From Agaricus subrufescens (lineage: Eukaryota; Basidiomycota; Agaricomycetes; Agaricales; Agaricaceae): a stretch of DNA of 64,000 nt. Of this stretch, positions 48,865-61,600 are shown one piece after another. The notes below the pieces were generated by a model. The model saw only the letters and a program-made list of their open reading frames with translations, made no database searches and had not been told where the DNA came from. The first letter of the stretch is position 1. Each line of letters begins with the position of its first letter. Both the position numbers and the translations under genes were made by a program. The stretch covers positions 992,001 through 1,056,000 of the forward strand of contig CM057062.1 in NCBI GenBank assembly GCA_029945375.1, read 5' to 3'.

Positions 48865-51455
48865 TTATATAGTAATACCAAGTGCTTCACGATCGGCCTG
48901 GTAAAGGTAAAGCCAGAACTGATACGTCCACTCCGATGCCTCATCATCCGGATCCACATATTTCACTTCAACACAACAGTAATTCGATGAGGTGAACATA
49001 ATCGGGACAGCCCGGTCCGGGAATCGGGTACTCTGGCTTTCAAATTGGCGCTGAAGCCTATCATAGCAGAAACGACAATCGAAATAAGTGAAGACAGTTG
49101 TCCAATTCTGTACCTCTCCCTCTTCGTATTGGCCCACTCGTGTATGCTGCACAGCACTACTTCAATAGGTGTCGGTGGATGCGGGATATTGGACTCACCT
49201 CGCAAGATAATTCCCATATATGAGGCTGAGTCGACGTTGCAACAGGGCGATTAAAATGCACCTTAACATTACAGCTCCTGTCAAATTTGGAGAAATCAAT
49301 CGCCTCCATAGGCATTTGCTTAAGTATGCCGTGTTTCATAAATTCATGAGAACGAGATTTATCCTTGAGTATGACTTCAGCCCTACATGACCGGAGCAAA
49401 CTAATTATGAAACACTCACGAATACCAAGTCGCGCAATTCATTGAAGACATGGCCATCATAACGAACCTCAAACTGAGTGGTCAGGGGTTTAATGTAACA
49501 CTCGCTCTGGAACAGTGGATCTCCATGCTTTATACCCGCCGCAACCTCCCCAATTGCCAGCTGATACAAGTTCAAACGGGTTCTCGAATCATCCCAGTCC
49601 GCCATTGCCTCATAAGCCGGCCACGAAATGGAGATGTTGTCATTAGCGCCAGTATGGCGAGCCATCACTCCATACTCGAAAGAATAGTATCCACTTTCGA
49701 CGTCAAGATCAACGCCACGGGGAGCTTCCTTCAATACTCGGAATGCACATTGGTTCATGATTGCTCGAGCTTCAAGCTTGATGTCGGGGGAAAATCCGGA
49801 TCGGAATATGTGGTCGAAGAAAGATTTATGGAAAGGTTTGGGCGATTCCTTATGGGCTTCATGACGCTGGGGGAAATACAACACAGAACGGAGACGATTG
49901 AGAGCCGCATAAGCTTCATCAGCAGTCATACCTAACCAATTGCACAGAACGATGAAGTTTTCCCCGGACCTCAATGCTGAAGCCCAGTCTGACGACAGCA
50001 ATAGTAAGATTTTCCGAGTGTTAGCCATGATTTTTGGTGGAACATTGGACAGGATGCGGGCATATAGCGCATCAAGTAGTGCCATCGGGTGCTCTTCGCG
50101 CGAGAGCTCAGACATTGGAAGCTCGTCAATCACATTCAAGACATCGGAGAGCTGCGACGCTGGGTCACCAAAATTCGAATCACCAATATATCTGACGACA
50201 GTCTGCGCATAGGCGAATAGCCCACCCGCAGCATTCGCCAATTTCCATAAATGCTGCTCATCGGGCCAGGATGGTTCAAGTGAATCCGATTCCCTCCCAA
50301 TCTCCTTCAACTCGTGGCGAAGGAACCGTTCAACATCAGCGCGAGCCTCGTTGGTGTCCACGGCAATTTCCTCCTTCTCATATGCTAGTGTGACCTCGGG
50401 TTTAGCGAAGAATGAAACAATATGTGGTTCAGGGCGACTCGCAATGAGCCACACAATTGGCGAAGAAGGATACGAGATGCAGAATCCAGAGATCAGGCGG
50501 AGGAGCTCGACCTGACTACGTGTCTCCTTGCACTCGTCGAGGCCGTCAACAATGATCAGCACGCGACCAGTACGGGTCATTTCGGGATCACGGATGAATG
50601 GTTGAACGATAAATCGCTCGAATTGGGCAGCCATCGACGACTGAAGAAGGGATGGGTCACAATTGATCTCGTCCTCGATAGCCCGACGATATGGCTGCGA
50701 TTTGGCGGCAAATTGGTAGGACAGTGTGATGATGGTTTTCCTTCCATCACTGCGTCCGTTGATGGAAAGGAAGACTGACGCGTGATAGTCCACGATAAGC
50801 TTGGGAGACTCAGTGACGCTCTGCATGATAGCAGACTTTCCTACTCCGGCGGCGCCTACTACCCAGCGCATCTTTCTAGTTCCCTCGCAGTGACCAACAA
50901 AATAGATGCATTGTTCGAGGATCGCCAAACGAGTTCCAGGATGACATCTCGGGGGTGGATCACGAGCGGAGGAATCAGCGGCTGCGCCGGGGATCGTTTC
51001 CTTCAGAAGGTCTTTCATGACTTGCAGAAATGTTGGTCAATAGTAGTATCAATACAATTATGTTACTTACATTGGTTGGAAGTGTTGATATTGGTCGTGA
51101 CTGACAGAAGTGTTGCTTAATCTTGGGAAACCAATCTCACGAACGAACATGACTTACTGCTGCCTTTGTTGTCAACAAAGCTTGGCCCTACAACAGAGAA
51201 GTCGCGTGCGTTCTTGAATACCTCTAGACTCCGATGTTGTGATGATTGGAGGTCCTTAGCAGACGATGGCTGTGGATGATTCAACACCATCACTTGTGAG
51301 GGGAGTATAGAAGGGAGACGTACACTTTGTCGTAACGGGCTAGGATTTGGTGAACGAGAGGCAACTGCATCGTTGCGAGAATTTGTCGAGGAATGTGAGC
51401 GCGGTGAGCGGTGAGAACGTAGGAACCGAGGAAGGTGGAAGCCAAAGTCAGGCAT
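48865..51455 (-). CDS. N9: NACHT-domain NLR-like protein, subfamily A, short N-terminus
   Basis: Predicted exons: 51455-51158, micro-exon 51100-51071 (30 nt), 51020-49420, 49363-49199, 49146-48865; phases agree, 791 residues, the shortest intact copy. Start MPDFGFHLPRF. Compared with N11, most of the Pro/Ser-rich exon 1 is deleted: SRSPNPSP runs directly into RQSV, the end of exon 1, and then into the translated former intron and exon 2 (SLEVFKNARDFSVVGPSF). Walker A GAAGVGKS is at about 165-172, Walker B VLIIVDGLDEC at about 263-273, then WLIASRPEPH. The C-terminal domain (644-791) reads EASEWTYQFWLYL and ends EALGITI. A TATA box lies near 51518-51527. Long stretches of the NACHT exon are almost the same as in N11. 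It is the first copy on the right side of the island. Confidence 0.87.
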
Positions 51456-51903
51456 GGGGCATATCGAGGGCGGTGTCAAAGCGCATTTGAGCTGTCCATC
51501 AACATGTAGACCCAAGCTATTTATAGCCTTGTTACTTTGCCCACACCCCGCCCAAACATCGATGCCCATTTTGACGTGTCTGAAACCGAACAAGATCTGC
51601 TTTTGTAGTTTTGTATGATCATACATCATTATAGTATACCGGCTCCCGATGCCACTCTCCGCAAATCATTTAGTGTGTGGATGTCGTGAACTTATCCTGA
51701 GTCGAAACATTCAAGGACAGTAGGACTCGGAGCCAGTGAATCTATTCCAGAGGTATTGATAAATATTAATTGACAGCGTTACCTTGAACGTTGAACAACA
51801 TGCGCCCTAATTTTTATCTATTCATGCTTTATGCTTTTGTAAGTGTTACGACCGAGTACCAGCCCCTCAGATCGATTCTAGCTTGTTACTAATAAGTCCA
51901 AAA
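51456..51903. other. Intergenic between N9 and N10, with N9 TATA box
   Basis: On the minus strand the leader block (variant ATGGACAGCTCAAATGCGC) and upstream of it GGCTATAAATAGC (about 51518-51528). Otherwise nothing recognised. Confidence 0.5.
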
Positions 51904-54849
51904 TCAAGTAGTACATTGTACAATAATCCCATGCTTTTGACGTTCCTCAAAGGGGATTTCGCACCAAAACCAATACGTCCACTCCGATCCACCATCCTCT
52001 GGATCAACAAATTGAAATTCAACACAACATTGCTTGGTTGAGGTAAACAAAACTGAGACGAGATGATTCGGAGAGTGAGTCTTCCAGGTTTGTAAATGTC
52101 GTTCAAGTCGTTCAAAACATTGAGCACAGTGTCCGAAAAGAAACTTGGTCCTCCAATCCTGGTCTTCATCTTCTTTCCACTCGCCTTCCCTTTCGTGCTA
52201 CACAACACTCATTGAATGCATGGTTACAAACACAGCATAGCGTTTCTACTCACCTCACAAGCAGCATCCCATGGGTCGGAATAATCCTTCGCAGTGTTAG
52301 CAGGACGCCGGAACTGTAACTTAACAGTTAAATTTATGTAAATCTCGGAAATGTCAACGATCGCAAGCGGTGCCCCTCTGAGTATCCCTTCCATCACGAA
52401 TTCAGGACGGCGAGATTCATCCTCATGAGTAATCTCAGTAGATAAACATAGTGGATTTATTAAGGAGACTCACAAATACCACGTCACGCAATCGGGAATA
52501 TGGAAAATTCAACGAATGATAATCGTTAAGCCGAGTTATCACAAGTTTGATGTGGGCCGCACCCAGGAAGCCCGGTTTTCCTTGTGCGATTCCAGCCACA
52601 ACCTCTCCAATTGCCAATTTATACAGAGCGACCCTCATTTCAACGTCATTCCAGCCGACTGCATCATCAATGACCTATGTGAGCGAAATTTTCTCACCAG
52701 TACCAGTACAACGCGCCAGTATGCCATAGCGGAGAGTATCATCCACACCGGCCGAGTTAACACCATCTGGAGCTTCCCTCAAAATTCTTAACGCACACTG
52801 GGCCATGAGCTGGCGACCTTCGTGTTCGGTTGGACAAAACCTGGATCGGGTATACTCGGATATGTAGTCGATGAATGATTTATGGAAGGGTTGGAGCTTC
52901 TCCTGGTGGGCCTTGTTACGCTGCGGAACTCGCAAAACAGAATAAAGATGATGGAGAGCGGCATAAGCTTCATCGCGTCCCAAACCCAACCAATTACACA
53001 ACACAATGAAATTACTACCAGTTTCAGAGTACTCCAAATGGGAATCCCAATTTGACATTAGTGCGAGCAAGAGTTTTCTGGTGTTGACTAGGCTTTTCGC
53101 AGAGATATTCGACAGAATCCTGGCGTACAGTGCATCAAGTAGAGCCATTGGATGCTCTTCTCGTGACACATCGCTCAGATGTTTGTCAATGACGGAGAGT
53201 ACCTCGGAGAACTGCGAGACCGGGTCTCCAACATTCGAGTCACCAATATACCTGACGGCCGTGTATGCATATGCAAACAGTCCACCGGCGGCATCAGCGA
53301 GTTTCCAGAAATCCCGTTCCTCAGGCCACTGAGGGTCGAGTGAAACCGACGAATCTCTAATCTCCGCCAACTTGTCCCGAAGGAATCGTTCAACATCCGC
53401 ACGGGCCTCATCAGAATCAACCGGAATTTCCTCTTCTCATATACAGGGATGGCATCGCGTCTGGCAAAAAACGCGGTGATGTGAGTTTCGGGGCGACTGG
53501 CAATGAGCCATACGACGGGTGAGGAGGGATGTGCTCGGCAAAATTCGGAGATAAGGCGAAGGAGCTCTTGCTGGATGTGTGTATCGCGGCATTCATCAAG
53601 ACCATCAATAATGGCCAATACCCGGCCGCCGGAATCTAGTGGAGGGGTGTGGATGAAGGGTTCGACAATTAATTTGTTAAATTGTTTCGCCATCGATGAT
53701 CGAAGGAGTGATGGATCGCGTGTGATCTCTTGTTCAATGACCTGTCGGTACTGTTCTGATTTAGCTGCAAACTGGTAGGAAAGGGTTATGACAGTTTTTG
53801 TCCCATCGTTTCGCCCGTTGATAGAAAAGAAGACCGACGCGTGGTGATTGACTACAAGTTCAGGAGACTCAGCTACGTTCTGCATGATAGCTGACTTTCC
53901 AACTCCGGCTGCGCCTACCACCCAACGGATCTTTCTTGCACCTTCACAATTCGAAATAAAGCGAAGGCAACGCTCGAGAATGGCCAAACGAGTTCCAGGA
54001 TGACATCGTGGGGGAGGATCACGATCGGAGGAATCAAATTCAGCTCCAGGTATGGTTTTCTCCAGCAGTTCTTTCATGACTGGCAGAGGTGGCGATCAGT
54101 ATAGGTGGAAAAAGGAAGAATAATGCCTACATTGGTTTGAAGACATGTAATTATGAGCGACTAGTAAGAAAGATATAGCAATTACGGATGGCCCAAGAAT
54201 ATCGAAAAAACTTACTGTAGCCCACATTGCCATCAACAAAGTTCCCAGTCGCAGTAAAATTCTCAGCTTGGTTAAACATGCCTGCACTCTGGTGCTGCGG
54301 TCGCGAAAAACACGGCTGTACTGAATGCTATTGGTACGTCAATTTCCTCATTCAGAATACATATTCGTTAGAGAAGCTCACACTCGGAAGTTCGGAAGTC
54401 AAAGATCGTTGTGAAGATGTCATAGGTGTATATGTTGCAGGCTGTAGCAGATGCTGCGGTGCTTGGACAAAGTCTATAGTGTTGGAAAGGGACGTGATAG
54501 GATTAGAGTGCTGGCCGACGGAACTGATAGCAGCTGGAGTTATCAGGCATGGCGCCTGCGGTGATTGACCAACAGGGATGCTTTCTTGCGCCCTATCGGA
54601 TACAAGGCGACCAGCAGAGTTCCGAGAATCCGTTGAATAACTAACAGTGGTTGGGCTAGGAATGCAAGAGACCGGTTCCAATGCCGGCTCTGAGGAGGGA
54701 GAGGAGGACGGCCCTGGGCAATTGCCAGAGTCAGAGGGATGGATGACACCTGTGTCACTGCACAGACTTGGCGGAGATAGTTTTGGTGAATTAAAGCGTG
54801 AACGGTGGAAACGAAGAAAGCGGGGAAGGCGAAGTGAAAGGTCTGGCAT
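51904..54849 (-). pseudogene. N10: NACHT-domain NLR-like gene, subfamily B, disrupted
   Basis: Exons by homology: 54849-54382, 54294-54216, micro-exon 54160-54131, 54079-52474, 52421-52254, 52197-51904. The start MPDLSLRLPRF and exon 2 (HQSAGMFNQAENFTATGNF) are normal, and GAAGVGKS and VLAIIDGLDEC are present. Two lesions break the NACHT exon. Near 53431-53434 one C is missing (CCTCTTCTC where N12 has CCTCCTTCTC), which shifts the frame after PVYEK. At 52675-52677 a TAG replaces the Trp codon in ISLTW. Beyond these the frame is open and the final exons still encode GGSEWTYWFW and QKHGIIV. A product would stop soon after the shift, keeping only the ATPase core. Two independent lesions argue for a pseudogene. 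N12 is the intact relative. Confidence 0.8.
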
Positions 54850-55237
54850 TGACGACCGCTATCAGGAGAGGAAGAGAAGGATTGTCGCAACAGACATGAG
54901 AAAGACATCAATATACACATGACCCTGGAAATTGATCATGATGATCACAATAGGTGCGCTATACTTGGCACAAGAGTCGAAAATATGTGAAAGTGGGCAC
55001 TTTAATGGATGATGCCTTCAGCTAGTCAAAAAACCTATGAACAGAGCCAGATCGTGTACTCGATGTCAACCCGCCCACCTCCATACGGACTAAGGGACAT
55101 ATACGTCACCAGGGTCATCGAGTAGATTTTTAAAGCAACTATACCAAAAACGTCCCATAGAGCGCACGACATGGACATATTCAAAAACCTTACAAGTCAG
55201 AAGTCTCGACAAGTAAGCCCCAGTAGCATACAATACA
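54850..55237. other. Intergenic between N10 and N11
   Basis: No gene, TATA box or repeat that I can support. Confidence 0.45.
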
Positions 55238-58138
55238 CTAAACAGTACTCCCAAGTGCTCTGCGCTCGTCCGGAGAAAGGTAAAGCCAGAACCGATATCT
55301 CCATTCCGACGCCTCATCTTCTGGATCATCAAACATGAACTCGATACAACAGTAATATGATGATGTGAACATAATTGTGACAGCCTGATCTGGCAACCGG
55401 GCAGCCTGGCTTTCAAATTGGTGTTTGAGCCTATCATAGCAAAAACGACAATCGAAATAACCAAAGGCAGTGGTCCAACTCTGTTGCTGGCCTTGTTCGT
55501 ATTGGCCGGCTCGTGTATGCTACACAGCACAAATTCAATGGGCATTCGTAAATGTGAGTATTACTCTCACCTTGCAAGATGGTTCCCATACATCGAGAGT
55601 CGTTGCTGGATCAGAACGTTGGAACTGCATCTCAACATCGCAACTGCTGTCAAAATTGGAAAAATTAACTGCCTTTGCAGATGTTTGCTTGAGTATGCCA
55701 TGCTTCATGAAGTCATGGCGCCGAGGTTTATCCTATGTATAAGTTCAGATCTATAGACACAGCGGAAATTGATTATGAAGCACTCACAAATACTACGTCC
55801 CGCATTTGATTGAAAAGATCGCCGTCATAACGAATCGCAAACGCAATTGTCAAGAGTTTGATGTAGGACTCGCTCAGGAACACTGGATCTCCACGTTCTA
55901 TCCCCGCTGCAACTTCTCCGATTGCCAGCTGATACAAGTTCAACCGCGTTTTAGAGTCGTCCCAAATAGACATCGTCCCATGAGCCGGCCAAGAAATTGA
56001 AATGTTGCCACGGGCACCAGTATGACGAGCTAACCTACCATAAACAAAATCATAATCACCACTATCAAGATCAATGCCATCGGGAGCTTCCTTTAACACT
56101 CTGAATGCACATTGAACCATGAGTTGTTGAGCTTCAAGTTTGATGTTGGGCGAAAACCCGGATCTGGATAGATGGTCGAAGAAGGATTTATGGAAAGATT
56201 TGGGCGATTCTTTATGGGCTTCATGGCGCTGGGGAAAATACAACACAGAACGGAGGCGATTGAGAGCCGCATATGCTTCATCGGCCGTCATACCTAACCA
56301 ATTGCACAGAACGATGAAGTTTTCCCCGGACCTCAATGCTGAAGCCCAGTCTGACGACAGCAATAGTAAGATTTTCCGAGTGTTAGCCATGTTTTTTGGT
56401 GGAACATTGGACAGGATGCGGGCATATAGCGCATCAAGTAGTGCCATCGGATGCTCTTCGCGCGAGAGCTCAGACATTGGAAGCTCATCAATTACATTCA
56501 AGACATCGGAGAGCTGCGACGCTGGGTCGCCAAAGTTCGAGTCACCAATATATCTGACGACAGTCTGCGCATAGGCGAATAGCCCACCCGCAGCATTCGC
56601 CAATTTCCATAAATGCTGCTCATCGGGCCAGCATGGTTCAAGTGAATCCGATTCCCTCCCAATCTCCTTTAACTCGTGGCGAAGGAACCGTTCAACATCA
56701 GCGCGAGCCTCGTTGGTGTCCACGGCGATTTCCTCCTTCTCATATGCTGGTGTGACCTCGGGTTTAGCGAAGAATGAAACGATGTGTGGTTCAGGGCGAC
56801 TCGCAATGAGCCACACAATTGGCGAAGAAGGATACGAGATGCAGAAACCAGAAATCAGGCGGAGGAGCTCGACCTGACTACGTGTCTCCTTGCACTCGTC
56901 GAGGCCGTCAACAATGATCAGCACGCGACCAGTACGGGTCATTTCGGGATTATATATGAATGGTTGAACGATAAATTTTTCGAATTGGACAGCCATCGAC
57001 GACTGAAGAAGTGACGGGTCACAACTGATCTCGTCCTCGATGGCCCGACGATATGACTGCGATTTGGCGGCAAACTGGTAGGACAGTGTGATGATGGTTT
57101 TCCTCCCATCATTGCGTCCGTTGATGGAAAGGAAGACTGAAGCGTGATAATCCACAATAAGCTTGGGAGACTCGGTGACGCTCTGCATGATAGCAGACTT
57201 CCCTACTCCGGCGGCGCCTACTACCCAGCGCATCTTTCTAGTTCCCTCGCAGTGACCAACAAAGTATATACATCGTTCGAGGATAGCCAAACGAGTTCCG
57301 GGGTGACATCTTGGGGGTGGGTCGCGAGCCGAAGAATCGGCCGCTGCGCCGAGGATTGTTTCCTTCAGAAGGTCTTTCATGACTGGCGAGTGGCAATGAG
57401 CAGTGGTAAGAAAATATGAATCTTGCTTACATTGGTTGGAAGTGTTAATGTTCGTGACTAACGGTGATGTTTTTTTTGGATCGGAAAACGAATCTGACAA
57501 GTAGAGGTGACTTACTGTTTTTGTGGTCAATAAAACTTGACCCCACAACAGAGAAGTCACGCGCGTTCTTGAATACCTCCAGGCTTTGATGCTGCGATGG
57601 CTGGAGATCCTCGGCCGACGCTGGCTGTGAATGATTCAACACCATCATTTGTTAGGGAAATATTAAACAGACTCACGGTTTGTCGTTCAATAGCCAAAGA
57701 TTGTTGCGGAGGCGTTTCGAGCGTTCGGGCCGAGTCCGTGCAATATAGAAGATGCGGGGGGCAAACAGGCGGCTGCACAACTGAACCTGGGGGACTGAGC
57801 TTGGGTACAAGGGTTGAGCCAACGACGTTCATCGGTGTGACTGGTGGAGAAATGGGTGAGGATCGGATACCAGTGTCTTCCGGCGTTCTATCAACACCGA
57901 AGCGATCTGTGCTCAGGCTGCTAGAAGCAGGCATATAGTAAGCGGTGGTGGCAGTACACGCGTCCTGTTCCAGTGCACCCTGCCTAGAGAACGGGCGGGG
58001 GGGCGCGGCAGGAGTCGGGCTCAGATTTTGGGATCGGGGGTCGGCTGCATCATTGCGAGGACTTGCAGAGGTCGGATGTGAGCGCGATGAGCGGTGCGGA
58101 CGTAGGAATCGAGGGAGGTGGAAGCGGAAGTCAGGCAT
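55238..58138 (-). CDS. N11: NACHT-domain NLR-like protein, subfamily A
   Basis: Predicted exons: 58138-57677, 57591-57516, micro-exon 57457-57431 (27 nt, the shortest), 57382-55788, 55732-55571, 55519-55238; phases agree, 867 residues. The start MPDFRFHLPRF was chosen over an in-frame upstream ATG at 58204 because the latter is not shared by all copies. Exon 1 ends ERQT before GTGAGT; exon 2 reads HQSLEVFKNARDF. Walker A GAAGVGKS is at about 244-251, Walker B VLIIVDGLDEC at about 342-352, WLIASRPEPH follows. The C-terminal domain (721-867) has EASEWRYRFWLYL and ends RALGSTV. The frame upstream of the NACHT exon is open by chance to 57560, so a gene caller might start there wrongly. It forms an A-B pair with N12 in the same order as N9 with N10. 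Confidence 0.88.
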
Positions 58139-58205
58139 CCAGGCGGGGCAGGTCGAGGGCAGAAGCAAAGCCCATTCGAGCTGTCCATCAACGTGTAGAT
58201 CCAAG

Positions 58206-58214
58206 CTATTTATA
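58206..58214 (-). promoter_or_regulatory. TATA box of N11
   Basis: TTATAAATAGC on the minus strand, about 70 bp before the predicted start codon and 18 bp before the leader block ATGGACAGCTCGAATGGGC. Similar boxes stand at the same distance in N5 and N9. Confidence 0.6.
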
Positions 58215-58640
58215 AGTGTCCCTGCCTAGCTCACTCCCCCGTCCAAAAGCCGATACCCCACTGGGCCGGAACAAACTGTCCCCATTCAGATGCGCCGTTC
58301 GCCGTACTTTATAGAATTATTTGACGTGTCCGACGCCGGAAGAGCTCGCGGCTCCGGGATATTGATCTCATATAAACACTTTTGTAAATTGTAAACCGGC
58401 TCCACAGTAGCACCTTCGATTACAGGTCACTTGAGTCCCGAATCGAAACGCTCCCCTGAAGCTAGTTGCTAGACCGGTGATTCCACTGCATCATATTTGT
58501 TTTATCAAGTCAAACATTCTGTTGGCTCAGCCACGTTATATGCATTCGTGAATGTCGCGTCCTTTCGAGCATTAGCCCCTTAATCTGCAGCGATAACAGT
58601 CCAGTTCTGCTATTGATAGTGGCAAGGTCAAAGTAGTACA
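58215..58640. other. Intergenic between N11 and N12
   Basis: Beyond the N11 TATA box no gene or element is recognised. Confidence 0.45.
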
Positions 58641-61600
58641 TCATACATGGATGCTATACTTTTTACGCTCCTCGAACGGGATTTCACACCAAAACCAGTA
58701 CGTCCACTCCGACACACCATCCTTGGGGTCAACAAATCGAAATTCCACACAACAATCGGGGGCTGCAGTGAACAGAATTGAGACGGCGTGATCCGGGAAC
58801 TCAGTCTCCCAGTGATGCAACTGAAGCTCGAGCCGTTGAGAGCAACTGCAGTCTCGCCAGCGAAACTCTGTCTTCCAGTCCTGGTCGTCGCCTTCTTTCC
58901 ATTTTCCTCCCCGTACATGCTACAAAACACTTTTTCAATGCATGATCGCAAACGCAAAACATATTTTTCACTCACATGGCACGTAACATCCCATGGATCA
59001 GAAAAGTTTGCCACAGTTGTAGCGTGATAGCGAAACTGCAATTTGATATCTATATATTTGGATAATTTGGAAATGTCAACAACTTTGAAAGGCGTTTCCT
59101 GGAGTGTGCCCTTCATCATGAATTCAGAACGCCTAGACTCATTCTCATAGGTGATATTGAAGAGCGAGGAAGCGTCTCCGAGACGAAACAGGGAGAAGGA
59201 ACGATGGTCTACGACCTTTGTTAGACTTCAAACCAAGAAATAACTGTCTCAAGGATTTCGGAGAGAGATATAAGAGTTTTCGAGCAGAATAGATTTAGAG
59301 TTTCAAGAAGGGGTGATAATTCGATACCTTTCTACTGTACATGAGTTCATTATATAGACATTTATCTTGAGTTAATAAGGAAACTCAAATGATACAAAAT
59401 TTAGGGGAAGAAAATAAATGAGAATAAGTTTGATAGTGAATCTACCCGTAAAATTTAATAAAAAAATTGTTTTTGAATTAGCTGTGACTGGAGAAATGAG
59501 AACTAAACCAACAGGAATTATCGAGACAAAAGGAACGCTCACGAGGACACTACTGAAGGAGATTTTGAGTGCGAGAAATTAAATATTTGAAGTCATAGAT
59601 TTTTGAATTTAAAGTTATAACGGCCACTGAGATGGCATTTGATATGGAATGGTACAAGTCAGCAGTCTGAAGGGGCTATGAAACAAAAGGGATTTAAGTT
59701 TGAAATGGAGAAAATGACGAAGCAGTGTTGTGGCTGTTCCGAATATAGATTGATCCGAGATTTTGATGATATTGCCTATTTTCGGTGGTAGGCGTTATAC
59801 CACCTTGACAATATCAGCAAATAGACATTGATAAATGGATCAGGGACTCACAAATACAAAGTCACACACCGTAGAATATGGAAAGCTGGGATCATACTCC
59901 TTGAGGCTAGTCGTCACCAAGTGAATATACGGCTCGCTTATAAAAGCCGAGTCTCCATGCTCTATCCTAGCCACGACCTCTCCAATCGCCAGTTGATACA
60001 TATGTATCCTCGTTTCATTATTATCCCAGCGAACTCCTTCAGCAATCCAAGTGAGTGAAATGTTGTCGCCGGTGCCGGGACCAAATCGTACTGTGCCATC
60101 GCGGAAGCAAAAATTCACACCAGCGAAATGAACGCCATCGGGAGCTTCTTTCAAAACCCTGGATGCACATTGTGCCATGAGTTGTCGGCCCTCATATTCT
60201 GCATCTGGGGAAAACCCGGATCTAGTAAAGTCAAGTATATAATCAATGAATGACTTGTGGAAGGGTTCAAGCTCCTCCTTGTGAGCCTGGTCGGGCTGTG
60301 GGACACGCAAAACAGAATAGAGATGGTTGAGAGCGGCATAAGCTTCAGCGCGTGTGATACCCAACCAATTACAGAGTACAATGAAGCTATTGCAACCTGT
60401 ACTGTACATCAGGGGTATATCCCAACCTGACGCCAGTGCGAGTAAGAACTTTCTTGTGTTGACCATGATCTTGGCGGGAACATTCGCCAAAATTCGGTTG
60501 TACAGTGCATCAAGTAGAGCCATCGGATGTTCTTCTCCTGATACATCACTCCTTAAATGTTTGTCAATCATTGCGAGCACCTCAGAGAGCTGTGAGACCG
60601 GGCTTCCGACGATCGAGTCACCAATATATCGAACGGCCGTAGACGCATATGCAAACAGTCCACCGGCAGCGTCAGCGAGTTTCCAGAAATCCCGTTCCTC
60701 AGGCCACTGAGGGTCGAGTGAAACCGACGAATCTCTAATCTCCGCCAACTTGTCCCGAAGGAATCGTTCAACATCCGCACGGGCCTCATCAGACTCAACC
60801 AGAATTTCCTCCTTCTCATACACAGGAACGACATCGCGTCTGGCAAAAAATGCGGTGATGTGAAATTCGGGGCGGCTGGCGATCAGCCATACGACGGGTG
60901 AGGAGGGATGGGCGAGGCAAAACTCGGAGATAAGACGAAGCAGCTCTTGCTGGATGCGTGCATCACGACATTCATCAAGACCATCAATAATGACCAATAC
61001 TCGGCCGCCAGAACCCAGTATAGGGTTGTAGATGAAGGGTTCAACAATTAACTTGTTAAATTGTTTCGCCATCGACGATCGAAGGAGTGATGGATCGCGC
61101 GTGATCTCTTGTTCAATGACTTGCCGGTACTGCTCGGATTTGGCTGCAAACTGGTAGGAAAGGGTTGTGACGGCTTTTGTCCCATCGTTTCGCCCGTTGA
61201 TCGAAAAGAAGACCGACGCATGATAGTTGACTGCAAGTTCAGGAGATTCGGCCACGTTTTGCATGATAGCTGATTTTCCAACTCCAGCTGCACCAACCAC
61301 CCAACGGATCTTTTGGGGACCGTCACAGCTCGAAACGAAGTCTAAACAACGCTCAAGAATGGCCAAGCGAGTTCCGGGATGGCATCGTGGCGGAGGATCA
61401 CGATCGGAAGAATCGAATTCCGCTCCAGGTATGGTTTTGTCGAGGAGTTCTTTCATGACTGGCAGAGGTGGATCAATTTAGGCATGTAAAGGAATGTTGA
61501 TACCTACATTGGTTTGAAGACGTATAGTTATACGCAACTAGTAAGGGAGCTATAGTCATGACTGTTTATAGATGAACAAGAAGAGAGAGGAAGCTCACTG

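Noticed and set aside
55773..57560. Start of N11 at 57560
   Set aside because: The frame upstream of the NACHT exon is intronic; the conserved acceptor before TCATGAAAG and the shared exon plan place the true start at 58138.
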